Shown here: piece by piece, positions 53,519-64,000 of the stretch
How positions within the stretch are numbered: the first letter of the stretch is position 1
How the letters are laid out: every line of letters begins with the position of its first letter
Assembly (NCBI GenBank): GCA_963681505.1
Contig: OY811971.1
Coordinates: 23,653,036 to 23,717,035 of the forward strand
Reading direction: 5' to 3'
Length of the DNA: 64,000 nt
Source: Eunapius fragilis
Taxonomy: Eukaryota; Porifera; Demospongiae; Spongillida; Spongillidae
The notes under the pieces: model-generated
Seen by the model: the letters and a program-made list of their open reading frames with translations, nothing else
Told to the model about the DNA's origin: nothing
The model's database searches: none
Made by a program: the position numbers and the translations under genes

Positions 53519-55808
53519 GAAAGAACCACCACATTATACACCCTCACAGCACACCAGACCACCACATTATACACCCTCACATCACATCAGACCACCACAT
53601 TATACACCATCACATCACACCAGACCACCACATTATACACCCTCACATCACATCAGACCACCACATTATACACCCTCACATCACACCTGACCACCACATT
53701 ACACACCCTCACATCACACCAGACCATCACATTATACACCCTCACATCACACAAGACCACCACATTATACACCCTCACATCACACCAGACCACCACATTA
53801 TACACCCTCACATCACACCAGACCACCACATTATACACCCTCACATCACATCAGACCACCACATTATACACCCTCACATCACATCAGACCACCATATTAT
53901 ACACCCTCACATCACACCAGACCACCACCCTCACATCACACCAGACACCACATTATACACCCTCACATCACACCAGACCACCACATTATACACCCTCACA
54001 TCACACCAGATCATCACATTATACACCCTCACATCACACCAGACCACCACATTATACACCCTCACATCACATCAGACCACCACATTATACACCCTCGCAT
54101 TACATCTAACCACCACATTATTCACCCTCACTTCACACTAGACCACCACATTATACACCTCACATCACATCAGACCACATTATACACCCTCACATCACAT
54201 CAGACCACCACATGATACACCCTCACATCACATCAGACCTCACATTATACACCCCTCACATCACATCTCACATTATACACCCCTCACATCATATCAGACC
54301 ATCCAATTCTCCACCCTCACATCACATCAGACCACCACATTATACACCCTCACATCACATCAGACCACCATATTATACACCCTCACATCACACCAGACCA
54401 CCACCCTCACATCACACCAGACACCACATTATACACCCTCACATCACACCAGACCACCACATTATACACCCTCACATCACACCAGATCATCACATTATAC
54501 ACCCTCACATCACACCAGACCACCACATTATACACCCTCACATCACATCAGACCACCACATTATACACCCTCGCATTACATCTAACCACCACATTATTCA
54601 CCCTCACTTCACACTAGACCACCACATTATACACCTCACATCACATCAGACCACATTATACACCCTCACATCACATCAGACCACCACATGATACACCCTC
54701 ACATCACATCAGACCTCACATTATACACCCCTCACATCACATCTCACATTATACACCCCTCACATCATATCAGACCATCCAATTCTCCACCCTCACATCA
54801 CATCAGACCACCACATTATACACCCTCACATCACATCAGACCACCACATTATACACCCTCACATCACATCGGACCACCACATTATACACCCTCACATCAC
54901 ATCAGATTCTCTCATTATACACCCTCACATCACATCAGGCCCTCACATTATACACCCTCACATCACATCAGATCCTCACATTATACACCCTCACATCATA
55001 TCAGACCATCCAATTCTACACCCTCACAACGCATCAGACCACCACATTATACACCGTCACATCACATCAGACCACCACATTATGCACCCTTACATCCCAT
55101 CAGACCACCACATTATACACCCTCACATCACATCAGACCAACACATTATACACCTTCACATCACACTAGACAACCACATTATACACCCTCACATCACATC
55201 AGACCACCACATTATACACCCTCACATCACATCAGACCACCACATTATACACCCCTCACATCACATCAGACCATCCAATTCTACACTCTCACATCACATC
55301 AGACCACCACATTGTACACCCTCACATCACAGCAGACCACCACATTGTACACCCTCACATCACACCAGACCACCACATTATACACCATCACATCACATCA
55401 GACAACCACATTATACACCCTCACTCACACCAGACCACCACATTATACACTCTCACATCACACCAGACCACCACATTATGCACCCTCACATCACATCAGA
55501 CCACCACATTATACACCCTCACATCACACTTACCACCACATTATACACCCTCACATCACACCAGACCCTCACATTATACACCCTCACATCACATCAGACC
55601 CTCACATTATGCACCCTCACATCACATCAGACCACACTGATTATACAATCACAGCACACCAGACCACATTATACACCCTCACATCACATCAGACCACCAC
55701 ATTATACACCCCTCACATCACATGAGACCATCCAATTCTACACCCTCACATCACATCAGACCACCACATTATACACCCTCACATCACATCAGATTACCAC
55801 ATTATACC
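53519..55808. repeat. 33-bp satellite array
   Basis: The unit contains CCACATTATACACCCTCACA followed by TCACAYCAGAC, 33 bases, in about 68 copies with indel variants. Because 33 is a multiple of three, stop-free frames run for hundreds of codons; these are artefacts. A block of about 476 bases (about 53890-54365) is repeated at 54366-54841, making a higher-order unit. The same satellite reappears at 60690-60930. Confidence 0.96.
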
Positions 55809-56099
55809 ATAGATATTAGACTCGAAGGGATTGGAAACTGCACACATTTCAATAGAATGTAGTGCGGGACACTCCTGGTAGTTGCTAATTGGTTAGTCTG
55901 GCACCTCGCCTCTCAAAAGTTTTTGGTCAAGTACACAAGAGGCAAATAAGAAGAGTTGTAAAAGGTAGCGCACGAAACAAAAGTATTTTAAATACTCCAT
56001 TCCTTAAGAGAAGATGTTAGGCTTTAATGCTGTATGAATGCTCCTTCTGTGCTTATGCATAACCTATATATCTGACTCATGCATACCCCATCTAGGTCC

Positions 56100-56385
56100 C
56101 CGTCATGCGTCTAAACTAGTTGACGATAACTGTTTGCCCAAAAAGGGTCAGGCAGCAACCTGGTGACAGGGTGTACCCATCAGGCCAAGTCTGGGACCAA
56201 GGTAGCACTGGCTTGCCTTGGGTGCGACCAGATGTGCCACACCATGACACGGTCATGGGTTTGACGTGGTTGGTCAGGGTAGAAGCCCGAAGGGTGCCGC
56301 CTGCCATTGATGTATGACAGGAAAATCTGTGTACAGGTACAAACAGTGCATAAGAGGAGTGGTGGGTGGGTCAGCAAAAATTGAG
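56100..56385 (-). repeat. Dispersed repeat shared with 63045-63350
   Basis: On the minus strand it reads GACCCACCCACCACTCCTCT, CAATGGCAGGCGGCACCC, TTCGGGCTTCTACCCTGACC and later GGTCCCAGACTTGGC and GCTGCCTGACCCTTTTTGGG. The plus strand at 63045-63350 carries the same phrases in the same order with about 20-30 percent divergence by eye. It directly abuts, and encodes the odd C-terminal end of, the gypsy integrase ORF. Confidence 0.75.
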
Positions 56386-57280
56386 GTCGTCAATAGCTGG
56401 CTATGAGACTGAATGGTTGCTTTCCCCAAGATCACCCACGCCTCAGAACTGCGAGCATCAGAATTATGTATGTAAACATTGTCGCCCACTAGAAAGGTAC
56501 GGGAAACAGCATGTTGTTTGTGAGACTCCATTTGATGTTCCAGTGCAGAAGAAACCTTGGAAGACAAGTCAGGATGAATGAAGTCAAGATGCAATCTTGG
56601 TCTGCGTCGAAACAACAACCCTGCTGGAAAAATACCCGTGGAGGAGTGAGGCATTAACCTGTACTGGAACAGGAAACGAGCTATTCGAGTGTCTAGATCA
56701 TGCACCTTCAATTAAATCTTTCAAGGTTTGTACTGCTCTTTCTGCTGCACTGTTGCTAGCTGAATGATATAGGGGGCCACTCTTATGTGTCTGAAACCAT
56801 TGCGCTTAACAAAGGTCTCAATCTCAATACTGGTAAAGGCTGATCCATTATCTGACACCAAAATCTCTGGCAGACTGTGGGTAGTGAAAACAGAACGAAG
56901 AAATTTGATTGCCTGCTGCGTAGAAGTGGTAGGGACAACACCTACTTCCAACCATTTGGTGCTAGCATCGACGAGAACCATAAACTGTTTTTCTTGAAAA
57001 GGGCCTGTGAAGTCTACATGTAATCTGGACCATGGTCGTGAAGGTCATTCCCACGGATGCAAGAAATCAGGAGGTGGTGACTTGGCACACAGTGCAAGTA
57101 GCAACTTTAGCTTCCCAGTCCTTGTCAATACCAGGCCACCATAGACAACACCTCTTGCTAAGGATTTCATCCTTGTGATTCCTGGATGTGCATCGTGGAG
57201 AATCTTGATCACTGCTTCTCTTGCAGCTTTGGGAACTATACCACCCTGTTACCCCATAGAATACAACCATCTTGAACACT
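56386..57280 (-). pseudogene. Gypsy integrase, frameshifted
   Basis: The zinc-binding part has HPGITRMKSLARG-like sequence in one frame and WWPGIDKDWEAKV and CTVCQ in another. The core shows HVDFTGPFQEKQFMVLVD (first Asp) and LPEILVSDNGSAFTS (second Asp). The Glu-containing NSAAERAVQT is shifted by one base. The C-terminal part has MPHSSTGIFPAGLLFRRRPR. At least two frameshifts exist. Confidence 0.82.
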
Positions 57281-57709
57281 TAACTTCAGGTCACGCTGCT
57301 TGAAGGGATAAAATGTAGGATCTTTGGAAGAACCTGAACTCCAGGTTCCATGTTGAACCATACCACGAACACGGGAAAGAACTGGATCCTTGTTAGTTAA
57401 ACTCTTGATAGTGGAAGCAGATATAGGCTCTTCGCTCAAATCCAAAGCTTCCAACAGCAACACAGTATCACCTGCGCTTCCTGGAAAGCTGATTGCTGTA
57501 ATGACCAATGATTGCTGCTCTTCAAGAGGTCGTAAAGTGGTGCAAGTGTTGAAGAAAGGTTTGGCAGTTTGCCGTAATAGTTCAATAAGCCTAAGAAGGA
57601 TCTCAACTGTTTAATTTTTAGGAGCTGGGGCTTGCAAAATGGCTTTTTTTTTTTTTTTTTTTAAACAGTGGGCTCAATACCTTTGGCAGAGATGCGATGA
57701 CCTAAGTTT
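57281..57709 (-). pseudogene. Gypsy RT-integrase connection with RNase H deleted
   Basis: From the RT side the frame runs GHRISAKGIEP, a long T/A homopolymer (about 57645-57662), then QLRSFLGLIELLRQTAKPFF and LRPLEEQQ. The next conserved block is already TVLLLEALDLSEEPISAS and DPVLSRVRGMVQHG, which normally follows RNase H. The D-x-S, E and D segments of RNase H are absent, implying a deletion of roughly 400-500 bases. Confidence 0.7.
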
Positions 57710-58249
57710 TCAACGCAAGAAAGAAAGCTTCAATTTAACATCACTATCTTCCAAGCAAGAAGGTACTCTCTCTAGGGTTTGGAGATGATCACTCTCAGAT
57801 GAACCAGAAACCAGAATGTCATCAATGAACACGCAGACACCAGGAATACCCTTTAGAAAAGCTTCCATAGTGCGTTGAAATATAGCAGGTGCAGTAGCCA
57901 CCCCAAACGGTAACCGATTATAATGGTACAACCCTCTGTGAGTTGAAATGGTCACGAGCGGTTTTGAGTCCTCGTGGAGAGCTGATTGAAAATAAGCATT
58001 TGATAAATCCAGCTTGGAGATTCTCCCCTTTCCTGCGGATGCTAACAAATCATCGTTCACGCGAGGTAAGGGATAGGACTCAATGCTTGCTGCACAGTTG
58101 ACAGTCAGTTTAAAGTCACCACAAATACATACCGTACCATCGTTTTTAACTGCAGTAACAATAGGCGCGGCCCAATCGGAAAAGCGGACGGATTCGATGA
58201 TTCCAGCTTTCTCCAAACGATCAAGCTCTGCTGCTACCCTCTGGCTCAA
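57710..58249 (-). pseudogene. Gypsy reverse transcriptase
   Basis: A 179-residue open segment: LEKAGIIESVRFSDWAAPIV, CICGDFKLTVN, ISKLDLSNAYFQ, LPFGVATAPAIFQRTME and VCVFIDDILVSGS. The catalytic pair Asp143-Asp144 is intact with Phe-Ile in place of the usual Tyr-x. This is the best-preserved part of the element. The start is an internal Met; the true polyprotein frame is broken upstream. Confidence 0.85.
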
Positions 58250-58458
58250 GGCAAAAGGAACCAGTCTGCATGCATGGGTTTAAATTAAGAACATACTTGT
58301 CCACATGAAGCTTCACAGTAACCCCTTTGACTAAACCGAGCTCATCGCTGAACAAACTGAATGCTTATCAAGCATTGGCTGAAGATATAAGTGAATAAAC
58401 AGAATACACTGCCTGGACACAACTACTGACATCTATCTCGAGCGCGGTTAACCAATCC

Positions 58459-58715
58459 CTAGCTGCCTAGGAGCGTAGGACCATCACCAGAGACAACAAT
58501 TAATTCTAACTCTGCACTAGTACTGCTATTGTTGAAAGAAACATTAACCACTGTTTTACCTAAGACGCGAAGCTTCTGGCCTGAATACGTACGAAGTTCA
58601 ACCATAGAACGGACTAAACGTGGCTTTGAACTGTCTGGCCAGACGCTCTTAAACGTTCCCTCCCTGATTACAGAAACAGCTGCATGCGCATGCACCAGTG
58701 TCGATTTCCATGATA
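58459..58715 (-). pseudogene. Gypsy protease, broken at the active site
   Basis: MEIDTGA with the catalytic D-T-G is visible at 58690-58712, but a small duplication of GCATGC shifts the frame before AAVSVIREGTF. SGDGPTLLGS ends the domain (the usual G-x-x-L-L-G-R). The frame after it is not continuous with RT. Confidence 0.7.
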
Positions 58716-58723
58716 ACTCTATA

Positions 58724-59075
58724 GACCAGTTGCGGCGCGAACAATTATCAAATTATACCTTTATGAATAACATTATGAGGCACCGCCCTTGGTGGGCAAC
58801 AAATGTATAGGAGGTCTATGGGATAATGTACTGTTTTCCACTTTTTGACTTCTAGAAGCACGATCGTAAATTTGTATGAAAGGTATAATGAAGGGATGCG
58901 TCCATTAATGCTATGTGATGCTGGAATATACTATTGTGCGTTTCCGGAGTCAAAAAGAGGAAAAAAAGTGCAGTTTCCCATAGACCTCCTATACATTGTT
59001 GCCCACCAAGGGCGGTGCCTCATAATGTTTTCATAAAGGTATAATTTGATAATTGTTCGCGCCGCAACTGGTCTA
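58724..59075. mobile_element. TA-flanked element with about 115-bp terminal inverted repeats
   Basis: TAGACCAGTTGCGGCGCGAA at the left is mirrored by TTCGCGCCGCAACTGGTCTA at the right, both flanked by TA. The pairing continues inward through GGTATAATTTGATAATTG, GGCACCGCCCTTGGTGGGC and CCTATACATTGTTGCC-type sequence to a centre near 58830-58960. Near-complete palindrome; no coding capacity. Tc1/mariner-type MITE by its TA flanks. Confidence 0.82.
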
Positions 59076-59082
59076 TACCATG

Positions 59083-59096
59083 CAGCGGCGGATCCA

Positions 59097-59130
<34 letters not shown>

Positions 59131-59439
59131 TCGGGGCACGTGCCCCCCCCCCCCCCCCCCCCCTCTCCATTCATAACTTTTCGGGCCGCATTGTATATTA
59201 TAGCTGCACGATTGCGCTGCTTATTGATAAACCGTACGCATGAACTGTACTATTATATCCCGGGCCCCCCGATACGCGATCATACTCCCCCCGCCCTTCG
59301 TATCGGGCCAGAAACCGACAGCACCCCCCCCCCCCCCCGGCTTTTCGTATCGGGCCAGAAGCCGACCCCACCCCCAGCCACACCCACCATCCGTGCCCCC
59401 CCCCCCCCCCCCCCCCCCTAAAACCTGTATCCGCCGCTG
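59083..59439. mobile_element. Non-autonomous hAT-like element with poly-C/poly-G tracts
   Basis: It begins CAGCGGCGGATCCAGG and ends CCTGTATCCGCCGCTG, perfect 16-bp inverted repeats; CCATG flanks both sides. It contains G and C runs of 10-30 and two CTTTTCGTATCGGGCCAGAA modules, as in 28087-28388. It lies within eight bases of the preceding TA-flanked element, both between Gag and protease of the gypsy copy. Confidence 0.9.
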
Positions 59440-60060
59440 CCATGCATTGACCAGCACGGTATAACACAGAAAAGCTTGGCGCTTTTGGAGCCCATGCACT
59501 TGAACTTGTGAACCCCCTTCCGAAGGCGCTCGTTCGTTCTTAGGAAACTGAGCAGAAGAGGCTGATGCCTTACGTTTACCTCTAAGCGTACCATTCTTAC
59601 TACCTTGCTGTCCATTAGGCTTACTATGGCATACTTTGGCTAGATGACCCAGCTTGCCACAGTTATTACAAAACAACAGACTTGAATTTACAGTCTGAAG
59701 CGTAGTGTCTAGCGCCGCAACGATAGCAAGAAACAGAAGTTGGAATAATGTAGTACTATAATTAGATCTAGAAACTTCCTTACCCACAGAATTAACCGAA
59801 ACAGGAAGTGGAGGCGAAGATTGTGCATGGATATCACGCGGGAAAATTTCTCGGCACACTCAAACGCCTGAGCCATGTCGAGAGCCTTACTGAACGTTAG
59901 TTGATGCTCGGCTAGTGATCGTTCTGAAGTTGAGGATCACGCACCCCACACACCAACCGATCGCGTAACATGTTTATCTAACGTTCCATCGAATTCACAA
60001 TGAACGGCAAGACGGCGAAGCTCTGCGACAAACTGAGCGATCGACTCCTACTCTGTTTGA
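59440..60060 (-). pseudogene. Gypsy Gag with CCHC zinc knuckle
   Basis: CNNCGKLGHLAKVCH is a perfect C-x2-C-x4-H-x4-C knuckle (59629-59670). Upstream, in other frames, ESIAQFVAELRRLAVHC, LRDRLVCGVRDPQLQ and LTFSKALDMAQAFE are conserved blocks of gypsy Gag proteins. Frame changes between them show decay. The knuckle ORF runs on into the inserted poly-C element, which gives it an artefactual Gly-rich tail. Confidence 0.82.
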
Positions 60061-60689
60061 AAGCGAGAATGAAAATGAAAACGCTGAACTATACTGGAAA
60101 GCTTGGGAGTTATGTGATCGCCAACGACTTTAACAAGCTGTTCTAATGTCTTGTCGGCAGGCTTGTCGGGTGACAATAAGCTACGAATTAGTTTGTAGGT
60201 AGCTGGACTACTAGCGCTAAGAAAAAGCTGCCTTTATCCATTCTGCATTGGTAATCGTGTTTGCATCGAGGTACTGCTCTACCCTCTGACAAATAAGAAG
60301 TTACAGAACACGTGGCACACATTGAATACACGAAAACTGGACAGGCTGGACACAAAACCAGTTATATAAGTCTGCGGTGAAGTCTCGAAGAATCTATATG
60401 CACAATTACGCAACACAATCATAACACCCACTCATGGCCTTAAAATAAGCACTGCCATGCATAGATGATGCCATACGATTACCACACCAAACCCCAGCCC
60501 ACCTCTCTCCATGTGGTGTGTGATCCTCTTAGACATAAAATGACTGCATCCTGATCAAGAGAGTAATGTATGAACTCATTGATCATGATGTGCAGTATGG
60601 CCACATGCAGTATACCTGGCACATTTTTCAGTCGAATTATGTCATGCATAATGCAGGTGTGTTGGACCTCCTGACTGCTTTCTGTCTAT

Positions 60690-60930
60690 ACTATACACCA
60701 TCACATCAAAACAGATCACCATATTATACACCCTCACCACTCACATCAGACCACCACATTATACACCCTCACCTCACATCAGAACCATCACATTATACAC
60801 CCTCACCTCACATCAAACCATCACATTATACACCCTAACATCACATCAGACCACCACATTATACACCCTCACATCACATCAGACCACCACGTAATACACC
60901 CTCACACACATCAGACCATTAAACCTCTAA
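60690..60930. repeat. 33-bp satellite, distal fragment
   Basis: Seven diverged copies of the 53.5-55.8 kb satellite unit (ATTATACACCCTCACMTCAC). Its presence on the far side of the gypsy element implies the element is nested in, or bordered by, the same array. Confidence 0.9.
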
Positions 60931-61345
60931 TCATCACCCTAATCAAAGCTCTCACTCACCCTCTTATGCATGTGCATATCACATTGGTGACAAGGGTGAA
61001 GTAATTATACAGCTACAGCATGGCTAGGTGGGGGCATCCATCTTGGTGTAAATCAGGGAAGTGGAATGCCTAATGTGAAAGGACGGAGCAGCATTTCAGG
61101 TGGCCATACAGCAGTGTACTAACTCCTTAGTATTTGTGTGCGTATTACTTGGGAAAACGTATGAGATAAGGCGTTTGATGGTTGGTGCAACATGTGGATG
61201 AAAAAAATAACCATGCCTTACACAGCATGTTTTGATGGAAAGGGTAGATAAAGAAACAGGATACCTTAGATCATGATGTGGGTGTAGATCTTCTCCAGTA
61301 GTTGAGGTTACATGACGGCTCTACTAATTAACAGTCAACAGTAAT
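60931..61345. other. No gene recognised
   Basis: Unique sequence without a domain-bearing ORF. Confidence 0.4.
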
Positions 61346-61591
61346 TTGACCACCACGTGTTGGCTTGATTGCCAAGTTGGATGTCTCTACCAACATCTAT
61401 GTGTCCAAGGTATGCACAATGAAAATATAATTGGATTCATTGAGCTGCACACTAACACCATTGAGGCTTCACTTGCATCGTTGCAACCCTTAAAGTTGGC
61501 TCGCTGTGGTGATGAAGCCAAGCGCACTTCTATCGTTGTGGACCTTCGCACTACTTCAGGGCAGCCATCTGGGCAAGCTGTGCCAAAGTGA
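61346..61591 (+). CDS. Candidate internal exon of unknown gene
   Basis: An open segment (GFIELHTNTIEASLASLQPL, then DEAKRTSIVVDLRTTSG) ends directly at a good donor (CCAAA followed by GTGAGT at 61590), and an acceptor-like GCCAAG lies near 61376. Composition is protein-like and stop-free for 80 codons. I recognise no domain and no partner exon. Confidence 0.3.
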   Translation: MTTTCWLDCQVGCLYQHLCVQGMHNENIIGFIELHTNTIEASLASLQPLKLARCGDEAKRTSIVVDLRTTSGQPSGQAVPK

Positions 61592-61599
61592 GTACAATA

Positions 61600-62400
61600 A
61601 CAGACTCCATTATCCTATGTTGCCGCGTGTACTGTCCGTCTTTCCAACTGTAAGCCAAGTCGTTTAATACACTTTCGTATATGCCATATCCAGAAATGCG
61701 CGGTCAAAGGGAATTGACAATTGTTGCGGTTTGTACATTCGCGTATACTTCCGGATAACTCCCATAGAAAATGAACGGCGTTTTATAAACTTGATTGCTA
61801 TTTAATAACGTAATAGGGTACAACTTTTGTGGCTATCAATGTTGTTTCAGATACGTACGATCTTGATTTACCTAAACAAAAAACAACTGCTTTGTATTGA
61901 AAATTGTTGTAGTTTTTGTGAAAACAGCACTTTCCATAGAGATGTATGGAAAATCAACTTTTTTGCACCTAATTAAGGTATTCTGCAGCTCATAATTCTT
62001 ACACCAGTTTAGATTCAGATTTTGTGGGCCCCCAGAATAAGAGATCATGCAGTTCTATTATTTTTAGAGATATTTAAAAAAATTTACCTAGTATAGATTT
62101 CGGCCATTTGAATTTTAAATTGTTTTGGGTCACAATGAGTAGGATACAATTAGCGCCATCTTATTAAGTGTTTTTAATGTAGCTTCCATGGATACAGATA
62201 CATGGCTAAATGCAAATTAATTAATTAACTGGAACGTTGGCTTATTGAATAGGTTATTTGTCTAGTGCAAATGATGTCATGAGACCTGTTCAGCGCTGGC
62301 TGTACCAAGGACTACAACATTAGTCGTTGACTGTACCATGTGAGAGTGTACGTGTATTCATCCACTTCTTGTGCGCGCGCGAGATCTGGAGTTCGTGCGT
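61600..62400. other. No gene recognised
   Basis: AT-rich unique sequence with no ORF above background. Confidence 0.45.
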
Positions 62401-62595
62401 GTGTTTGTATGTGTGATTGCGTGTGTCTACATGTAGGCCTATGTGTGTGAGTGCGTGTGCGTGTGTGTGTGTGTGCGCGCGCGCTCACACACATACACGC
62501 ACACGACTCAAACTATGCATGCAGAGGGGAAAAAGAGGAAGGATTCATAGCCATTCGCACAACGCCCGTGAGCGCGCGCGTTCGTGTGATTGTAA

Positions 62596-62648
<53 letters not shown>

Positions 62649-62690
62649 GTGTGTGTGTGTGCGCGCGCGCGCGTGTATGAATCTATGTAT
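62388..62690. repeat. GT/GC alternating purine-pyrimidine tracts
   Basis: A GT-rich tract ending in GCGCGCGC (about 62440-62485), an inverted CA stretch and a second pure GT tract (62599-62660) ending in GCGCGCGCGCG. Such alternating GT/GC sequence favours Z-DNA. ORFs across it are artefacts. Confidence 0.92.
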
Positions 62691-63044
62691 TTATGTATGT
62701 ATATGTGTATGTATCGACGATCTATTTACATCAGTAGCCTATGTCTGAGTACGTATATGTATTTGTTTAGGTACTAAACTTGGTTTAATGTCTGGTAAAT
62801 GGGATCGGAGCCTATATGTCTGGAAAATCTCTGAGGACACTCTCACCTCTATTGAGACCAAATGTGTCTAATAAGGGAGCCTATAGGTCTAGCAAAGCAT
62901 AACCCTCACCTCTGTTCAAACCATCACACCTTTTACCCCCTCAATGACACTGCTAAACTGATATGGTTCCAGGTCCATGCATATATAAACAGTGGTGGTT
63001 GGTGGGCATCACTCAGTCTTACATTCAGCTACATGTAAAGCACT

Positions 63045-63350
63045 GCTGCCTGAATCGCTTACCCACCCATCACTCCACCTGTGCATTGATTGTACTTGTA
63101 CACATGTTTGCTGTGTTAACTATCAATGGTGGGCGGCACCCTTCGGGCTTCTACACCCTGACCTAACCACTTAACCTTGACCAGCGTCATGGTGGCACTG
63201 GCCGACCCAATGGTAACCAGCGTTACCCATTGGTCCCAGTTAGGCTCAGCGGTGGGGGGTCAGCACCCCTTGGCAGACCCGACTGGCTGGCTGCTGCCTG
63301 CCCCCTTTATGGGCACACAACATACTTATCAGTCAAACTCGCAAAGGGGG
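63045..63350 (+). repeat. Dispersed repeat, partner of 56100-56385
   Basis: CCCACCCATCACTCCACCTG, CAATGGTGGGCGGCACCC, TTCGGGCTTCTAC, GGTCCCAGTTAGGCTCAGC and GCTGCCTGCCCCCTTTATGG match the minus-strand sequence at 56100-56385 in order, over about 290 bases. No terminal repeats or RNA polymerase III boxes were convincing. Confidence 0.75.
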
Positions 63351-64000
63351 ACAGGGCAACTCACAGTTTGCATGTGCAGGTACAACTGTCAGCATACGAG
63401 AGCATTTAGACAGCATTAAGTATGTGCTTGTGTATAAAATTTTGATTTCAAATTGAACTCATGGGATATAAAGCCGTCCCATATGTGTAGATAACATCTG
63501 AATGGAGAGAAAATGCATCCAACGAAAGTGGGAGAATACAGTTTAAGGTGATAAATAAATTTAACTCCTTCAACAATTCAGGAGCCCTTTGCTGCTGGCA
63601 GGTGAATGCCACGAATTCAATAGTGAAAAACTAAATGTTCGTTAAAAACCAGAACACTATAAGGTGCGTGCATGTGTGTGTGTATCTGTGTGTATGTGTT
63701 GTGTGTGTGTATGTGTTGTGTGTGTATGTGTGTGTGGGAGGGGGGAGGGATAAATAGGCCTGAAGTTATTGTGTCTAAATTCATATCCAATCTAATAGGT
63801 TTCTATTCATCATTTTATAGGCATGCCCTGATACAAAAATTTTTGGGGGCTCATTTTACAGTCCATGTATACATATATGCCATTTTCCGTGAAAGTGAAG
63901 AGCGATTTACATGCATGCCTACATGTAGATCATGTAGATATAATTCTAACTTGTATATGGTTAACTATAATCTATTTGGAACGCCCTCTCTTTTTTGATG
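63351..64000. other. Non-coding, with GT-rich tract
   Basis: A GT/GTAT-rich tract lies at about 63666-63740. The ORF running from it to the window end is not supported by any domain. Confidence 0.45.

Larger units (their letters stand above)
56386..60300 (-). mobile_element. Decayed Ty3/gypsy retrotransposon inside the satellite array
   Basis: Order on the minus strand: Gag (about 60060-59440) with zinc knuckle, protease (about 58715-58459), RT (58249-57710), connection with RNase H missing, integrase zinc region and core (about 57280-56721) and integrase C-terminal part (56711-56386). Two unrelated elements (58724-59075 and 59083-59439) lie between Gag and protease. No LTRs were recognised. 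Satellite repeats flank it on both sides. Confidence 0.85.

Noticed and set aside
53456-55819. ORFs of 150-345 residues rich in His, Thr, Pro and Ser
   Set aside because: They exist only because the 33-bp satellite unit is a multiple of three and lacks stops; the array is present without constraint and interrupted by indels.
60566-60838. ORF running into the distal satellite fragment
   Set aside because: Its second half is satellite sequence and the first half shows no domain.

Overview
This is eukaryotic, animal-type DNA, most likely from a sponge. The grounds are intron-bearing genes with very short GT-AG introns, a divergent 26S proteasome subunit Rpn1/PSMD2-like gene, a DM9-domain gene, a beta-helix plus multi-membrane-span receptor-like gene of a kind I associate with demosponges, and a dense load of animal transposons (hAT, Tc1/mariner, ISL2EU, Ty3/gypsy, DIRS). 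The species assignment is inference. One 200-base assembly gap lies at 21336-21535.

Layout. 1-5.3 kb: a 142-bp tandem repeat, a poly-C hAT-type MITE, and a minus-strand beta-helix/membrane protein gene split by a 437-bp hAT remnant. 5.4-17.4 kb: mostly non-coding, with small unknown ORFs, one clear minus-strand Rpn1-like exon (12139-12270), an inverted-repeat element (14.9-15.8 kb) and copy A of a hairpin-bearing repeat family (15.8-16.75 kb). 17.46-18.3 kb: a 49-bp minisatellite. 18.6-20.85 kb: a ten-exon gene joining ankyrin repeats to the N-terminal part of Rpn1/PSMD2, cut off near the gap. 21.5-26 kb: a palindromic tandem repeat, an intact DM9 gene, a broken inverted DM9 copy, two extra exon-like pieces that may be Rpn1-derived, and TIR elements, all duplicated in both orientations. 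28-32.7 kb: a poly-C MITE, copy B of the hairpin family, and a decayed ISL2EU-type transposon (YqaJ nuclease plus PHD on +, THAP plus DDE transposase on -). 34.7-40.8 kb: two tandem copies of a proline/threonine-rich SET-like gene, the second broken by DIRS-type retroelement sequence. 43.4-44 kb: a Tc1-like element. 45.4-50 kb: a decayed Ty3/gypsy element with an internal inversion and copy C of the hairpin family. 51.8-53.2 kb: an intron-poor nuclease-like plus kinase-like gene. 53.5-60.9 kb: a 33-bp satellite array containing a second decayed Ty3/gypsy element. 61-64 kb: sparse, with GT repeats and a dispersed repeat shared with 56.1-56.4 kb.

The most interesting signal is the hairpin family (copies at 15.83-16.75, 28.74-29.70 and 47.25-48.02 kb). 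Each copy has a long near-perfect hairpin at one end, a trinucleotide-rich middle, and a short hairpin at the other end followed by a CTRR-like tetranucleotide. A 12-base motif in the long hairpin is repeated inverted near the far end, and its variable bases change together within each copy. Copy C sits inside a gypsy RNase H coding region and its removal restores the reading register without a clear target-site duplication. This resembles non-autonomous Helitron/Helentron (DINE-1-like) architecture with an unusual giant hairpin. The second notable signal is the ankyrin-Rpn1 fusion gene. No host pathway links the genes here; the window is a transposon-rich accessory region with a handful of host-like genes.
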